Notes: a model not told the origin generated them from the sequence alone. A stretch of DNA of 8,385 nt from Candidatus Acetothermia bacterium (GCA_003535305.1 DOHL01000157.1:1156-9540), one strand, 5' to 3'; shown: positions 1-5,621, counted from the first letter of the stretch. Program-made: numbers and translations.

Positions 1-291
1 ATCTGTGTCTATCAGTGTCAATTCGTGGTTCTATGCAGGGCCTGCCACATTTCAGCCAATATGGGTCTACTGAATGCTTACCTCTGTGGTTTTATTAACG
101 CATGTTTTGGGTTAAGAGCAGCGGCTTGCCGGAATCCGCCGGAAAGACGTTAACCTTGCAGTCGTTCTCTGTGTCTTGGTGTGGGATTTGCTTTCCTGCC
201 AGCGCTCCATTCAATGCTTTTGCCAAGAGAAGCGTCTAACCTTTACGCTTTGCATTGAGCAACTACGAATAATCCCCTCACCGGCAACCGG
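1..291. other. Non-coding region with degenerate 'ctgtgt' repeats downstream of the transketolase genes
   Basis: I see no convincing gene on either strand. The first 30 bases read as three loosely similar 10-nt units (atctgtgtct, atcagtgtca, attcgtggtt). Related words recur at 80-93 (cctctgtggtttta) and 165-185 (tctctgtgtcttggtgtggg). A short perfect inverted repeat, gcagggcctgc, lies at 36-46. Such ctgtg-rich words resemble dispersed intergenic repeats of some uncultivated bacteria, but copy number cannot be judged from one window. No hairpin followed by a T run on the minus strand is found after the stop codon at 292-294, so no intrinsic terminator is called. Confidence 0.5.
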
Positions 292-1122
292 CTATCTATC
301 GGCATGCAGGGCAGCGAGAGCTTCCTTCAGTTGTGCATCATTAGGTGCGCCGTGATGCCAATTGTGATCGTCTTCCATGAATGAGACGCCTTTCCCGAGG
401 ATGGTGTGCGCGGCGAAGAGCGTCGGTTTATCCGAACCGCCCGCCCGTTCAAAAGAATCAAAAGCAGTGATTATCTCATCGTAGTTATGGCCGTCGATCT
501 CGTGCACTTGCCAACCGAATGCGGCCCATTTGGCGGCCAGATCACCCACGTCCATCACGTCTTCTGTGTGACCGTCGATCTGACAATGGTTCCAGTCAAG
601 GAAGACACACAGATTATCGAGTCGATAATGGACTGCCGCAGTCGCTGCCTCCCATGGTTGTCCAGCCTGGCATTCTGCATCCGATATCTGGCAAAAGACT
701 CGATATCCCTTCTGATCGAGCTTAGCTGCCAGCGCCATCCCCACTGCAACTGACAGACCGTTGCCCAACGAACCGCTCGATACCTCGATTCCCGGAAGCT
801 CCCACACAGTGGAGGGGTGCCCCTGAAGCATTCCTCCCAATCGCCGCAGCTTCCATATTTCCTCGTCAGGAAAATATCTCTGGTCAGCCAGAATAGCGTA
901 CAACATCGGAGAAGTATGCCCATTAGAGAGGAGAAACCGATCCCGCTCTTCCCAATCCGGATGGGTAGGATCATGGCGGAGATAGCGATAATAAAGGACG
1001 GTCAAGATATCAGCCATTCCCAGTGCTCCGCCGGCATGGCCGGATTTAGCATGATGGAGCATACGTAATACATTACACCGCATTTCATCAGCCTTCTTCT
1101 TCAATGTCGTTATATCATCCAT
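292..1122 (-). CDS. tktN: Transketolase, N-terminal (TPP-binding) subunit
   Basis: This 276-aa protein is the first half of a split transketolase. With the neighbouring C-terminal subunit it should transfer two-carbon ketol units between pentose phosphate sugars using thiamine diphosphate. Visible family motifs are KSGHAGG (26-32), SNGHTSP (66-72), LQGHPS (99-104), EVSSGSLGNGLSVAVGMAL (113-131), LDWNHCQIDG (175-184) and LGKGVSFME (242-250). The TPP/metal motif is unusual: the common GDGE is SDAE here (147-150). The Asp, the Glu and the later Asn (178) are kept. Length is normal for a stand-alone N-terminal half. The ATG at 1120-1122 overlaps the end of the C-terminal subunit gene by 8 bp, suggesting translational coupling. 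The C-half precedes the N-half in transcription, the reverse of the order in the fused enzyme. It is the last gene of the operon in view. Confidence 0.93.
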   Translation of the reverse strand: MDDITTLKKKADEMRCNVLRMLHHAKSGHAGGALGMADILTVLYYRYLRHDPTHPDWEERDRFLLSNGHTSPMLYAILADQRYFPDEEIWKLRRLGGMLQGHPSTVWELPGIEVSSGSLGNGLSVAVGMALAAKLDQKGYRVFCQISDAECQAGQPWEAATAAVHYRLDNLCVFLDWNHCQIDGHTEDVMDVGDLAAKWAAFGWQVHEIDGHNYDEIITAFDSFERAGGSDKPTLFAAHTILGKGVSFMEDDHNWHHGAPNDAQLKEALAALHADR

Positions 1123-2110
1123 TTGCCACCTTCTTTCGTAGTCTTCTGGGGTAAGCCTGTTGCGTAATATTTACCAACATACCTTTGGCAGCTGTTGTGA
1201 TCCGCTGTGCGGACAGCCCATAGTGAGCTAATAACTGCTCAGCTTTTCCTGATTGGCCGAATCGATCTCGTACGCCAATGCGCATTACGCGGGTGGGTAG
1301 CTCTTCTGCTAAAAGTTCACAGATTGCGCTTCCCAATCCACCGCTTATCTGATGCTCTTCAACGGTCAACACTGCTTTGGTCTTAGCGGCTGAGGTAATG
1401 ATCGTTTCAGAGTCAAGTGGTTTGATCGAGGATACGTTGATTACTTCGGCGGAGATCTTCTCCTCTGCAAGATGGCGGCATGCCTCCAGCGCAGCAGAGA
1501 CCATAATTCCACAACCAAAGATCGATATATCATTTCCGGGTGAGAGAACCTTGGCAGCAGGAAACTCAAATGGAGGGGGCTCGTCAAAGACCACTGGTGA
1601 AGCGGCGCGTGATAATCTTACGTATACCGGTCCCTCATCGAATCGGGCGATAAATTTGATAACGGCCGTTGTTTCATTGGCATCGGCCGGCACAATCACG
1701 TTCATATTGGGCAAGATACGCATAATACCGACATCTTCCAGCATCTGGTGGCTCGCCCCATCTTCACCCACTGTCAAGCCGGCGTGGGTGGCAACGATCC
1801 GCACCGGCACACGCGGATAGGCGATGACCTGTCGAATCTGTTCCCATGGTTTTCCAGCGGCAAAGACAGCAAAGGTTGACGCAAACGGTCGTTTTCCCGA
1901 CATAGCTAATCCGGCTGCCACTCCCATCATATTCGGCTCTGCTACTCCCATATTGAAGAACCGATTGGGAAATGCATCGGCAAAGTACTTTGTATGCGTT
2001 GATCCAGCCAGATCAGCGGTAAGAACGACGATCCGGTCGTCCTCTTTTCCTACTTCCACAAGGGCGCGGCCATAAGCTTCACGTGTCATTGCGCTGCGGA
2101 CTTCAGCCAT
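1115..2110 (-). CDS. tktC: Transketolase, C-terminal (pyrimidine-binding) subunit
   Basis: This 331-aa protein is the second half of a split transketolase: a pyrimidine-binding domain followed by the C-terminal transketolase domain. The catalytic glutamate that activates the thiamine ring is Glu58 in MGVAEPNMMGVAAGLA (54-69); the more usual residue after Glu is Gln or Ala, here Pro. The THAGLTVGEDGASHQ block (108-122) and EEHQISGGLG near residues 260-270 also match the family. I chose the ATG at 2108-2110 over one 24 nt upstream because AAGGAGGAA lies about 6 nt before it. This start overlaps the end of the transaldolase gene by 8 bp, and the gene end overlaps the start of the N-terminal subunit by 8 bp. 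It should form a heteromer with the downstream subunit in the cytoplasm. DXS-like or 2-oxoacid dehydrogenase beta subunits are related alternatives, but the paired N-half is clearly transketolase-like. Confidence 0.92.
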   Translation of the reverse strand: MAEVRSAMTREAYGRALVEVGKEDDRIVVLTADLAGSTHTKYFADAFPNRFFNMGVAEPNMMGVAAGLAMSGKRPFASTFAVFAAGKPWEQIRQVIAYPRVPVRIVATHAGLTVGEDGASHQMLEDVGIMRILPNMNVIVPADANETTAVIKFIARFDEGPVYVRLSRAASPVVFDEPPPFEFPAAKVLSPGNDISIFGCGIMVSAALEACRHLAEEKISAEVINVSSIKPLDSETIITSAAKTKAVLTVEEHQISGGLGSAICELLAEELPTRVMRIGVRDRFGQSGKAEQLLAHYGLSAQRITTAAKGMLVNITQQAYPRRLRKKVANG

Positions 2111-2753
2111 CCCTTGTTCCTCCTTCCCAATCATTTAGGAAGCGCGTGATCCCGATATCGGTCAGAGGATGATCAGGCATCTTTTTTAAGATAGAGAAGG
2201 GGACGGTAGCGATATCAGCACCGATAAGGGATGCTTGAACCACATGGAGAGGATGACGCACACTGGCAACGATAACCTCGGTATCAAATGCGTAGTTGTC
2301 GTATATATCCATGACCTGTTCGACGAGATCCATTCCGTCACCGCCGCAGTCGTCGATCCGCCCAACGAACAGAGAGGCGAACGTTGCGCCTGCCTTGGCT
2401 GCCAACAGAGCTTGATTGGGCGAAAAGATCAACGTAACATTGGTAGCGATCTCCTCAGACGCAAGAATGCGCACTGCACGCAATCCGTCCATCGTCATCG
2501 GGATCTTGATCACTACATTGGCATAAATCTCCGCTAATTTACGCGCCTCTGTAACCATATCCGCAGTATTGAGCGCCATTACCTCGGCGCTCACCGGGCC
2601 ATCGACCACAGCACAGATCTCTGCTATGAGGTCGTGAAGCCGGCGCCCTTCTTTGGCTACGAGAGAGGGGTTAGTTGTCACGCCATCGATGACCCCGGCT
2701 GCGGCCATCTCTTTTATCTCCGTAATATCCGCTGTATCGATAAATAGTTTCAT
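2103..2753 (-). CDS. tal: Transaldolase, small TalC/FSA-type
   Basis: This 216-aa protein belongs to the short transaldolase/fructose-6-phosphate aldolase family, a single TIM barrel. It starts MKLFIDTADI, has TTNPS (26-30) and the Schiff-base lysine Lys83 in VIKIPMT. The C-terminal block HPLTDIGITRFLNDW is typical. Two positions separate true transaldolases from E. coli-type fructose-6-phosphate aldolase: Gln59 and Tyr131 of FSA correspond here to Glu57 and Phe129, the transaldolase residues. I therefore infer transfer of dihydroxyacetone units in the non-oxidative pentose phosphate pathway, fitting the transketolase genes directly downstream. The ATG follows AAAGGAG by about 6 nt. The end overlaps tktC by 8 bp. 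Upstream, the gene is now separated from nfo by an inserted segment, but its ribosome binding site and start lie within the duplicated junction and are intact. Confidence 0.94.
   Translation of the reverse strand: MKLFIDTADITEIKEMAAAGVIDGVTTNPSLVAKEGRRLHDLIAEICAVVDGPVSAEVMALNTADMVTEARKLAEIYANVVIKIPMTMDGLRAVRILASEEIATNVTLIFSPNQALLAAKAGATFASLFVGRIDDCGGDGMDLVEQVMDIYDNYAFDTEVIVASVRHPLHVVQASLIGADIATVPFSILKKMPDHPLTDIGITRFLNDWEGGTRDG
2117..2125 (-). promoter_or_regulatory. Ribosome binding site deciding the tktC start
   Basis: The minus strand reads AAGGAGGAA, a near-complete Shine-Dalgarno sequence, 6 nt before the ATG at 2110-2108. It lies inside the last codons of the transaldolase gene and supports the 331-aa start over the upstream 339-aa one. 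Confidence 0.75.
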
Positions 2754-2860
2754 CTTTGCTCCTTTCTTTACAACGCGTTATCTATATTCGTTCTCAATTG
2801 GCGAATGGTCTGTAAGTTTATCTGATCAGCATGCGGCTTTCCATCGATCTCTTTCGGTGT
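2702..2860. repeat. Left copy of the duplicated nfo-tal junction
   Basis: This 159-bp stretch is a direct repeat of 4656-4820. Over the aligned length I count two substitutions, a 2-nt indel (extra 'at' near 2784) and an 8-nt indel (extra in the right copy near 4673-4680). It covers the first about 17 codons of tal, the tal ribosome binding site and the last about 27 codons of nfo. In this copy the tal part is the working gene and the nfo part is dead. The similarity stops sharply after ctttcggtgt on the high-coordinate side and at cggcc on the low side. Confidence 0.95.
2778..2860 (-). pseudogene. nfo: 3' fragment of endonuclease IV gene (duplicate tail)
   Basis: Read on the minus strand this is the last 27 or so codons of nfo, from the TPKEIDGKPHADQ block to just past the normal stop. 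It duplicates 4740-4820. A 2-nt insertion near the end changes RTNR-stop into RTNIDNAL-stop. The fragment has no start and is joined out of frame to the beginning of another gene at about 2861, so it cannot be functional. The intact gene lies at 4740-5621. Confidence 0.9.
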
Positions 2861-2942
2861 CTCCTGAGTCAGTTGCTACCCGCTCGACATTTCCTCGGGT
2901 AAGATCAATTTCTAAATTAAACTCTGTCTCTGCGTACCTCAT
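2826..2942 (-). pseudogene. 5' fragment of a probable aldehyde ferredoxin oxidoreductase-family gene, joined to the nfo tail
   Basis: A 38-codon reading frame starts at ATG 2942-2940, about 6 nt after AGAGG. Its first 30 residues begin MRYAETEFNLEIDLTRGNVE. This resembles the N-terminus of tungsten-dependent aldehyde:ferredoxin oxidoreductase-family proteins such as the BamB-like group (YNLEIDLTRGNIE-type start). That match is from memory and over a short length, so the identity is moderate. After GACACCGAA the sequence becomes the duplicated nfo tail in a different frame and stops at 2826-2828. The real protein would be about 600 residues, so over 90 percent is missing. This marks one end of the inserted segment. 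Confidence 0.5.
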
Positions 2943-2970
2943 TTTTAACCTCTTTGTAACTAATCAGGTT

Positions 2971-3045
2971 GTCGGGCCTGCCCCGGCCGCAGGCGGTTTA
3001 GGCGAACGAAGTGAGCCGCCAATCGGGTGTTAGGCGCAGGACTAC
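2971..3045 (-). other. Candidate attC-like recombination site after the S51 gene
   Basis: Directly after the S51 stop the minus strand reads GCGCCTAAC, an R''-type core box (RYYYAAC; plus-strand GTTAGGC at 3029-3035). Two hairpin-forming stretches follow: ggcgg/ccgcc arms at 2992-2996 and 3016-3020, and a perfect 6-bp stem gcctgc/gcaggc at 2976-2981 and 2989-2994. Position just 3' of a gene and the core box suit an integron cassette recombination site. I do not find a convincing second (R') box on the low-coordinate side, so it may be degraded or a different kind of structured repeat. Confidence 0.35.
3029..3045 (+). repeat. Left arm of 17-nt inverted repeat around the S51 gene
   Basis: The plus strand reads gttaggcgcaggactac. 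Its reverse complement matches 3828-3844 at 15 of 17 positions. The box GTTAGGC fits the integron core GTTRRRY. The arm contains the S51 stop codon (3042-3044). See the partner arm for interpretation. Confidence 0.8.
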
Positions 3046-3813
3046 GCCTTTCGCATTTCGAATTCATCACCGGGCTCTAAAATCTGCACCTCAAACCTGA
3101 GAGACCCTGTCCTCTTCAGGGCATAAGCTCTCCCTCTGCCGTATACCCTTACAAATTCCCTCTCTCGAATTTCCAGACATGTCGGTTCATCAATACCAAA
3201 GCCGTAGGTTGATTTCGTCAGTTCCATTGCTGACACCAGCCTTGGGAACCCACCAATCTCACTGAAATGGACTTCGATGACACAATCTTATAGCAAACCC
3301 AGACCTTCACCCACAGTCAACTGCACATCACCATCTTCTGCCGGATCGAAATACGATTTAGCCCTAATGAAATACTCATTTGTTGGGGTGGTAACTTTGC
3401 CCCCCAAATCGTGCATGCTTTGGTCGAGATTAAAACACCTGCCGACACGCCTCCGAACGGGATACCGGATTGATAGAGCTCTCGGATAATTGCTCTCACC
3501 TCCGTGCATGCATAGATCTTGTGATACTTGCGAGTATCGCCACCACCGATAAAAGCTCCTGAACAATAGCGCAAGCAGGAAATTGCCTCTGCACTCAGTT
3601 CTGTGGAATCTTCAATAGGGACAATAGGAACCACCTCTGCGGCCCCAGGCGTATCCAAGGGTCACGGTATCTGGAAACGTATTTCTTCTATTCGGAGCCT
3701 CCCATCAGAAGCAAAGCGATCTTTGCTGAAGGTCCCCCTGCGGCTTTAACAAATGGTATCGAAGTGGATTCGAAGTTGTCTGGTACATCACCATAGAGAA
3801 AAACGCGTTTCAT
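3042..3813 (-). pseudogene. Broken peptidase S51 / cyanophycinase-like gene
   Basis: Read with corrections, this is a full-length protein of about 256 residues of the S51 family (dipeptidase E or cyanophycinase-like; serine hydrolases with a class I glutamine amidotransferase-like fold). It starts at ATG 3813 after the site AGAGGTGA. Visible blocks are AFIGGGDTRKYHK, the nucleophile elbow GGVSAGVL (family GxSAG), VIEVHFSEIGGFPRL and YGFGIDEPT, all in the expected order. Four lesions break it: TAG shortly after GGSE (the site suggests a lost Trp codon), a one-base loss in a G run at 3643-3646, a second one-base loss in a G run at 3400-3405, and TAA at 3288-3290. Restoring one G to each run rejoins the protein exactly. 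The substrate cannot be told. An inverted repeat brackets the gene, as expected of a mobile cassette. Confidence 0.85.
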
Positions 3814-3827
3814 GAATCACCTCTGAT

Positions 3828-3844
3828 GTAGTCTTGCGCTTAAC
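3828..3844 (+). repeat. Right arm of 17-nt inverted repeat around the S51 gene
   Basis: The plus strand reads gtagtcttgcgcttaac, which pairs with 3029-3045 with two mismatches, both compatible with G-T pairing. On the minus strand it begins GTTAAGC, a perfect GTTRRRY core, and sits 15 nt before the S51 start codon. In an integron cassette the bases after the cut (G/TTRRRY) at the front of a cassette pair with the box at its own 3' end; this pair shows that relation. Terminal inverted repeats of a small non-autonomous transposon are the alternative. Confidence 0.75.
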
Positions 3845-3985
3845 GATTCGCAGGTTTACGAAGTTTTTGGCTGGGTTAGTTTCTATAAACTTTCGCATCG
3901 GAGGCAGATGTTCAAAGACCTAACCTGCCTTCAATAATCCACTTACCCCCCAGCCAAAAATTGAGCGTTAGCGTCGTAAACCTGC
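3838..3985 (-). other. Nested inverted-repeat structure, possible long attC-like site
   Basis: Two perfect 12-bp stems are nested: outer gcaggtttacga (3850-3861) with tcgtaaacctgc (3974-3985), inner tttttggctggg (3864-3875) with cccagccaaaaa (3949-3960), around a loop of about 73 nt. Only 2 nt separate the stems on the left but 13 nt on the right, and that 13-nt bulge contains the box gttagcg (3967-3973). Just outside the left arm is gcttaac (3838-3844), so on the minus strand the structure runs from CGCTAAC to GTTAAGC. It lies between the antitoxin and S51 genes, where a cassette attC would be. The asymmetric spacing is not canonical for attC. Confidence 0.6.
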
Positions 3986-4042
3986 TGTATAGGCCGTTGC
4001 CCTTCTTCTATTCTTGTAAAAGACTTTGATTATCCTAAGAAT

Positions 4043-4306
4043 CTAAACCTTATGCTCTTGTAATTTCTCTTGCACCCACAAGTTTAGTAAAGTATCAGCA
4101 GATATACCTCGTTGTTTAGAAATAGTTTGAATCCTTGCCGATCATTCATTATCCAACGCATAATAGGTCACTTCAGATTGGATATCTATTTCAAATTTAA
4201 TAGGCTTGGTTTGATCCCAATATTCAGTAAGATCGTGCGTATCCCAAAATTCACCAATTTCTTTGTAGGATTTTGCTTTTGAAATGGAACTTTTATGCTT
4301 GTTCAT
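4043..4306 (-). pseudogene. CopG-family-like antitoxin with an in-frame stop
   Basis: The 87-codon frame starts at ATG 4306 after the strong site AAGGAGG and ends at TAG 4043-4045. The first 54 residues run from MNKHKSSISK through FWDTHDLTEYW to SEVTYYALDNE. The frame then meets TGA (4142-4144) and continues in the same frame with a helix-turn-helix-like end containing TISKQRGISADTLLNLWVQE. This matches CopG-family antitoxins partnered with BrnT-like toxins, in which a Leu is expected at the stop, so TTA to TGA is a plausible single change. Without the C-terminal part, dimerisation and DNA binding should be lost. It overlaps the toxin gene by 14 bp, the normal toxin-first order. TGA ends the intact tatD and tal genes nearby, so recoding is unlikely. 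Confidence 0.8.
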
Positions 4307-4577
4307 ACCTCCTCCTTTCAGCATGTGGCATATTTCGGGCCGACAGAATGAATGCCCGTTTATCCTTTTTGTATATAAAGAAAACAATCAAATAACGCCC
4401 TGCAGTAGTTTGTCCAAACGCTGCATAGACATTTTCACCAAGTCGATGCCCCTTTTCAACAAAATGGAGCTGAGGACGGTTAGTAAAAACCTCCCTTACT
4501 TCATATTATTGAACATGGTGCTTTTGTTCTAATTTTTCGATAATGTCATGAAGCCAAATGAATCCAATAATCTCCAA
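4293..4577 (-). pseudogene. BrnT-family-like toxin with an in-frame stop
   Basis: A 94-codon frame runs from a TTG start at 4577, preceded by AAGGA, to TAA at 4293-4295. It begins MEIIGFIWLHDIIEKLEQKH and later contains EVREVFTNRPQ, VYAAFGQTTAGRYLIVFF and FILSARNMPHAERRRYE. The last blocks match BrnT-type ribonuclease toxins (GRT.AGR..., ISAR.M...ERRRYE). Codon 24 is TAA (4506-4508) in place of what is probably Gln, so only a 23-residue peptide would be made. Everything after the stop is in frame and family-like. Start and family are inferred from memory of the fold's conserved blocks. With the antitoxin gene it forms a typical two-gene module, now dead in both halves. Confidence 0.75.
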
Positions 4578-4655
4578 TAGATTTTTTCCTTATCTGGAAT
4601 TTGTCAATGACTTTGAGACACCCACCGGCTGAATTTAGTGTAGTTTTTTGTCTGT

Positions 4656-4715
4656 CGGCCATCTCTCTTATCTTCTTATTTCCGTAATATCCGCTGTATC
4701 GATAAATAGTTTCAT
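4656..4715 (-). pseudogene. tal: 5' fragment of transaldolase gene (duplicate start)
   Basis: From ATG 4715-4713 the minus strand encodes MKLFIDTADITEI, identical to the first 13 residues of the intact transaldolase, then RR and a TAA stop at 4668-4670 created by the 8-nt insertion. Similarity to tal ends at gagatggccg (about 4656). The ribosome binding site AAAGGAG is still present, so a 15-residue peptide could be translated, but this is a remnant of the insertion event. Confidence 0.9.
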
Positions 4716-4820
4716 CTTTGCTCCTTTCTTTACAACGCGTTATCTATTCGTTCTCAATCGGCGAATGGTCTGTAAGTTTATCTGATCAGCATGCGGCTTT
4801 CCATCGATCTCTTTCGGTGT
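4656..4820. repeat. Right copy of the duplicated nfo-tal junction
   Basis: This 165-bp direct repeat of 2702-2860 contains the working end of nfo (4740-4820), the short intergenic gap with the tal ribosome binding site, and a dead start of tal. It is longer than the left copy by an 8-nt insertion (near 4673-4680) that looks like slippage of cttcttat, and lacks 2 nt near 4746. It shows the ancestral order: nfo stop, 24-nt gap, tal ATG. Confidence 0.95.
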
Positions 4821-5621
4821 TTCTAATATGAACGGTAAATGGCGCAAGCGATGGTCATTTACAAGAAGACGGAACCCTTGCTCTCCGATCTCTCCCTGGC
4901 CGATATGTTGATGACGATCGCGTCTCGCTGCTAACGGATATCGGGAGTCATTCAGGTGGATCAGTTGCAAGCGCTCAATACCGACCAGCTCGTCCAATTC
5001 TTCCAGGGTCTGATTTAATCCTGTTGCTGTACGTAATTCATACCCGGCAGCAAAACCATGGCAACTGTCGAAACAGATGCCGACCCGCGAACTATCGTCG
5101 AGCGAGTTAATGATACGCCCTAATTCAGAGAAGGTCGTACCGATAGTTGTCCCTGTTCCAGCTGTATTTTCGAGCAGGATACGCACATTGTTATAGTTAT
5201 GGAACTCCGGCGAAGCGATCACTTCGTCGAGGGCGGCGACAGCGCGGGCGATGCCGGTTTTGATACTGCTTCCCTTGTGAGAGCCGATATGGGTGTTGAT
5301 ATAGTCGATTCCCAGAATCCCTGCCGCAACGGTCTCGGCACGGAGAGAATCAATCGAACGCCGGTAGATCGCTTCTTCCGGACTGGCCAGATTGATCAGA
5401 TACATGGTATGAATCACTATATAACGGATAGTGGAAGCCTCCCGCCGCCGTTGAAACAATGCTGCTGTTTCAGCGGGGATCGAGCGTATTTTCCACGAAC
5501 GGGCATTGTGCGAGAAGATCTGTAATGCGTTTATTCCCAGAGCCTCTGCAGCGTCGATTGCACCGGCAAACCCTTTACCGATCGATAGATGACATCCCAG
5601 AAGCAGATCAGCGTTTGTCAT
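4740..5621 (-). CDS. nfo: Endonuclease IV (AP endonuclease)
   Basis: This 293-aa protein is a trinuclear-zinc AP endonuclease of the Nfo family. It cuts 5' of abasic sites in base excision repair. Motifs run in order: GCHLSIGKG (9-17), QIFSHNARSW (34-43), HTMYLINLASP (71-81), NTHIGSH (109-115), LLENTAGTGTTIG (149-161), CFDSCHGFAAGY (183-194), IHLNDS (221-226), DRHQHIGQGEIG (235-246) and FILETP (264-269). All nine metal ligands of E. coli Nfo have counterparts: His71, His111, Glu151, Asp185, His188, His222, Asp235, His237 and Glu267. I chose the ATG at 5621 rather than the ATG at 5663 because the extra 14 residues lie within the tatD end and are not family-like. The gene overlaps tatD by 14 bp. 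Its last 27 codons are duplicated at 2778-2860, yet this copy is complete. Confidence 0.96.
   Translation of the reverse strand: MTNADLLLGCHLSIGKGFAGAIDAAEALGINALQIFSHNARSWKIRSIPAETAALFQRRREASTIRYIVIHTMYLINLASPEEAIYRRSIDSLRAETVAAGILGIDYINTHIGSHKGSSIKTGIARAVAALDEVIASPEFHNYNNVRILLENTAGTGTTIGTTFSELGRIINSLDDSSRVGICFDSCHGFAAGYELRTATGLNQTLEELDELVGIERLQLIHLNDSRYPLAARRDRHQHIGQGEIGEQGFRLLVNDHRLRHLPFILETPKEIDGKPHADQINLQTIRRLRTNR

Larger units (their letters stand above)
2861..4655. mobile_element. 1.8 kb inserted segment of decayed cassette-like genes, flanked by duplicated host sequence
   Basis: This 1795-bp segment splits the nfo-tal operon and is bracketed by about 160-bp direct repeats of the nfo-tal junction (2702-2860 and 4656-4820). 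It contains a toxin-antitoxin pair, an S51 peptidase-like gene and an oxidoreductase gene start, all broken, plus structured sites with GTTRRRY-type core boxes. No transposase or integrase gene lies inside. The flanks are far longer than a transposase target duplication, so ordinary insertion-sequence transposition is unlikely. Integration of a circle that already carried the junction, or a template-switch or tandem-duplication event, fits better. The unit as a whole is inferred. Confidence 0.65.

Noticed and set aside
281..291. ccggcaaccgg inverted repeat as an intrinsic terminator after tktN
   Set aside because: The stem is only 4 bp and no T run follows on the transcribed strand.
406..753. 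Plus-strand open frames over the transketolase genes and others (for example 1377-1820 and 7176-7499)
   Set aside because: They lie opposite strongly supported genes, have no family-like motifs and no ribosome binding site, and are shadows of the minus-strand codon pattern.
3288..4508. Stop-codon recoding explaining the in-frame TAA, TAG and TGA of the insert
   Set aside because: All three stop types occur in-frame here, and the same codons end intact genes in the window (TGA in tatD and tal, TAG in tktN, TAA in nnr and nfo). Two frameshifts also occur. Decay is the simpler reading.
4602..4607. TTGACA (minus strand) as -35 box of a toxin-antitoxin promoter
   Set aside because: No reasonable -10 box is found 16-18 nt downstream; the matching region overlaps the ribosome binding site of the toxin.
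2861..4655. Insertion sequence
   Set aside because: No transposase fragment, no inverted repeats at the outer ends, and flanking duplications of about 160 bp are far too long.
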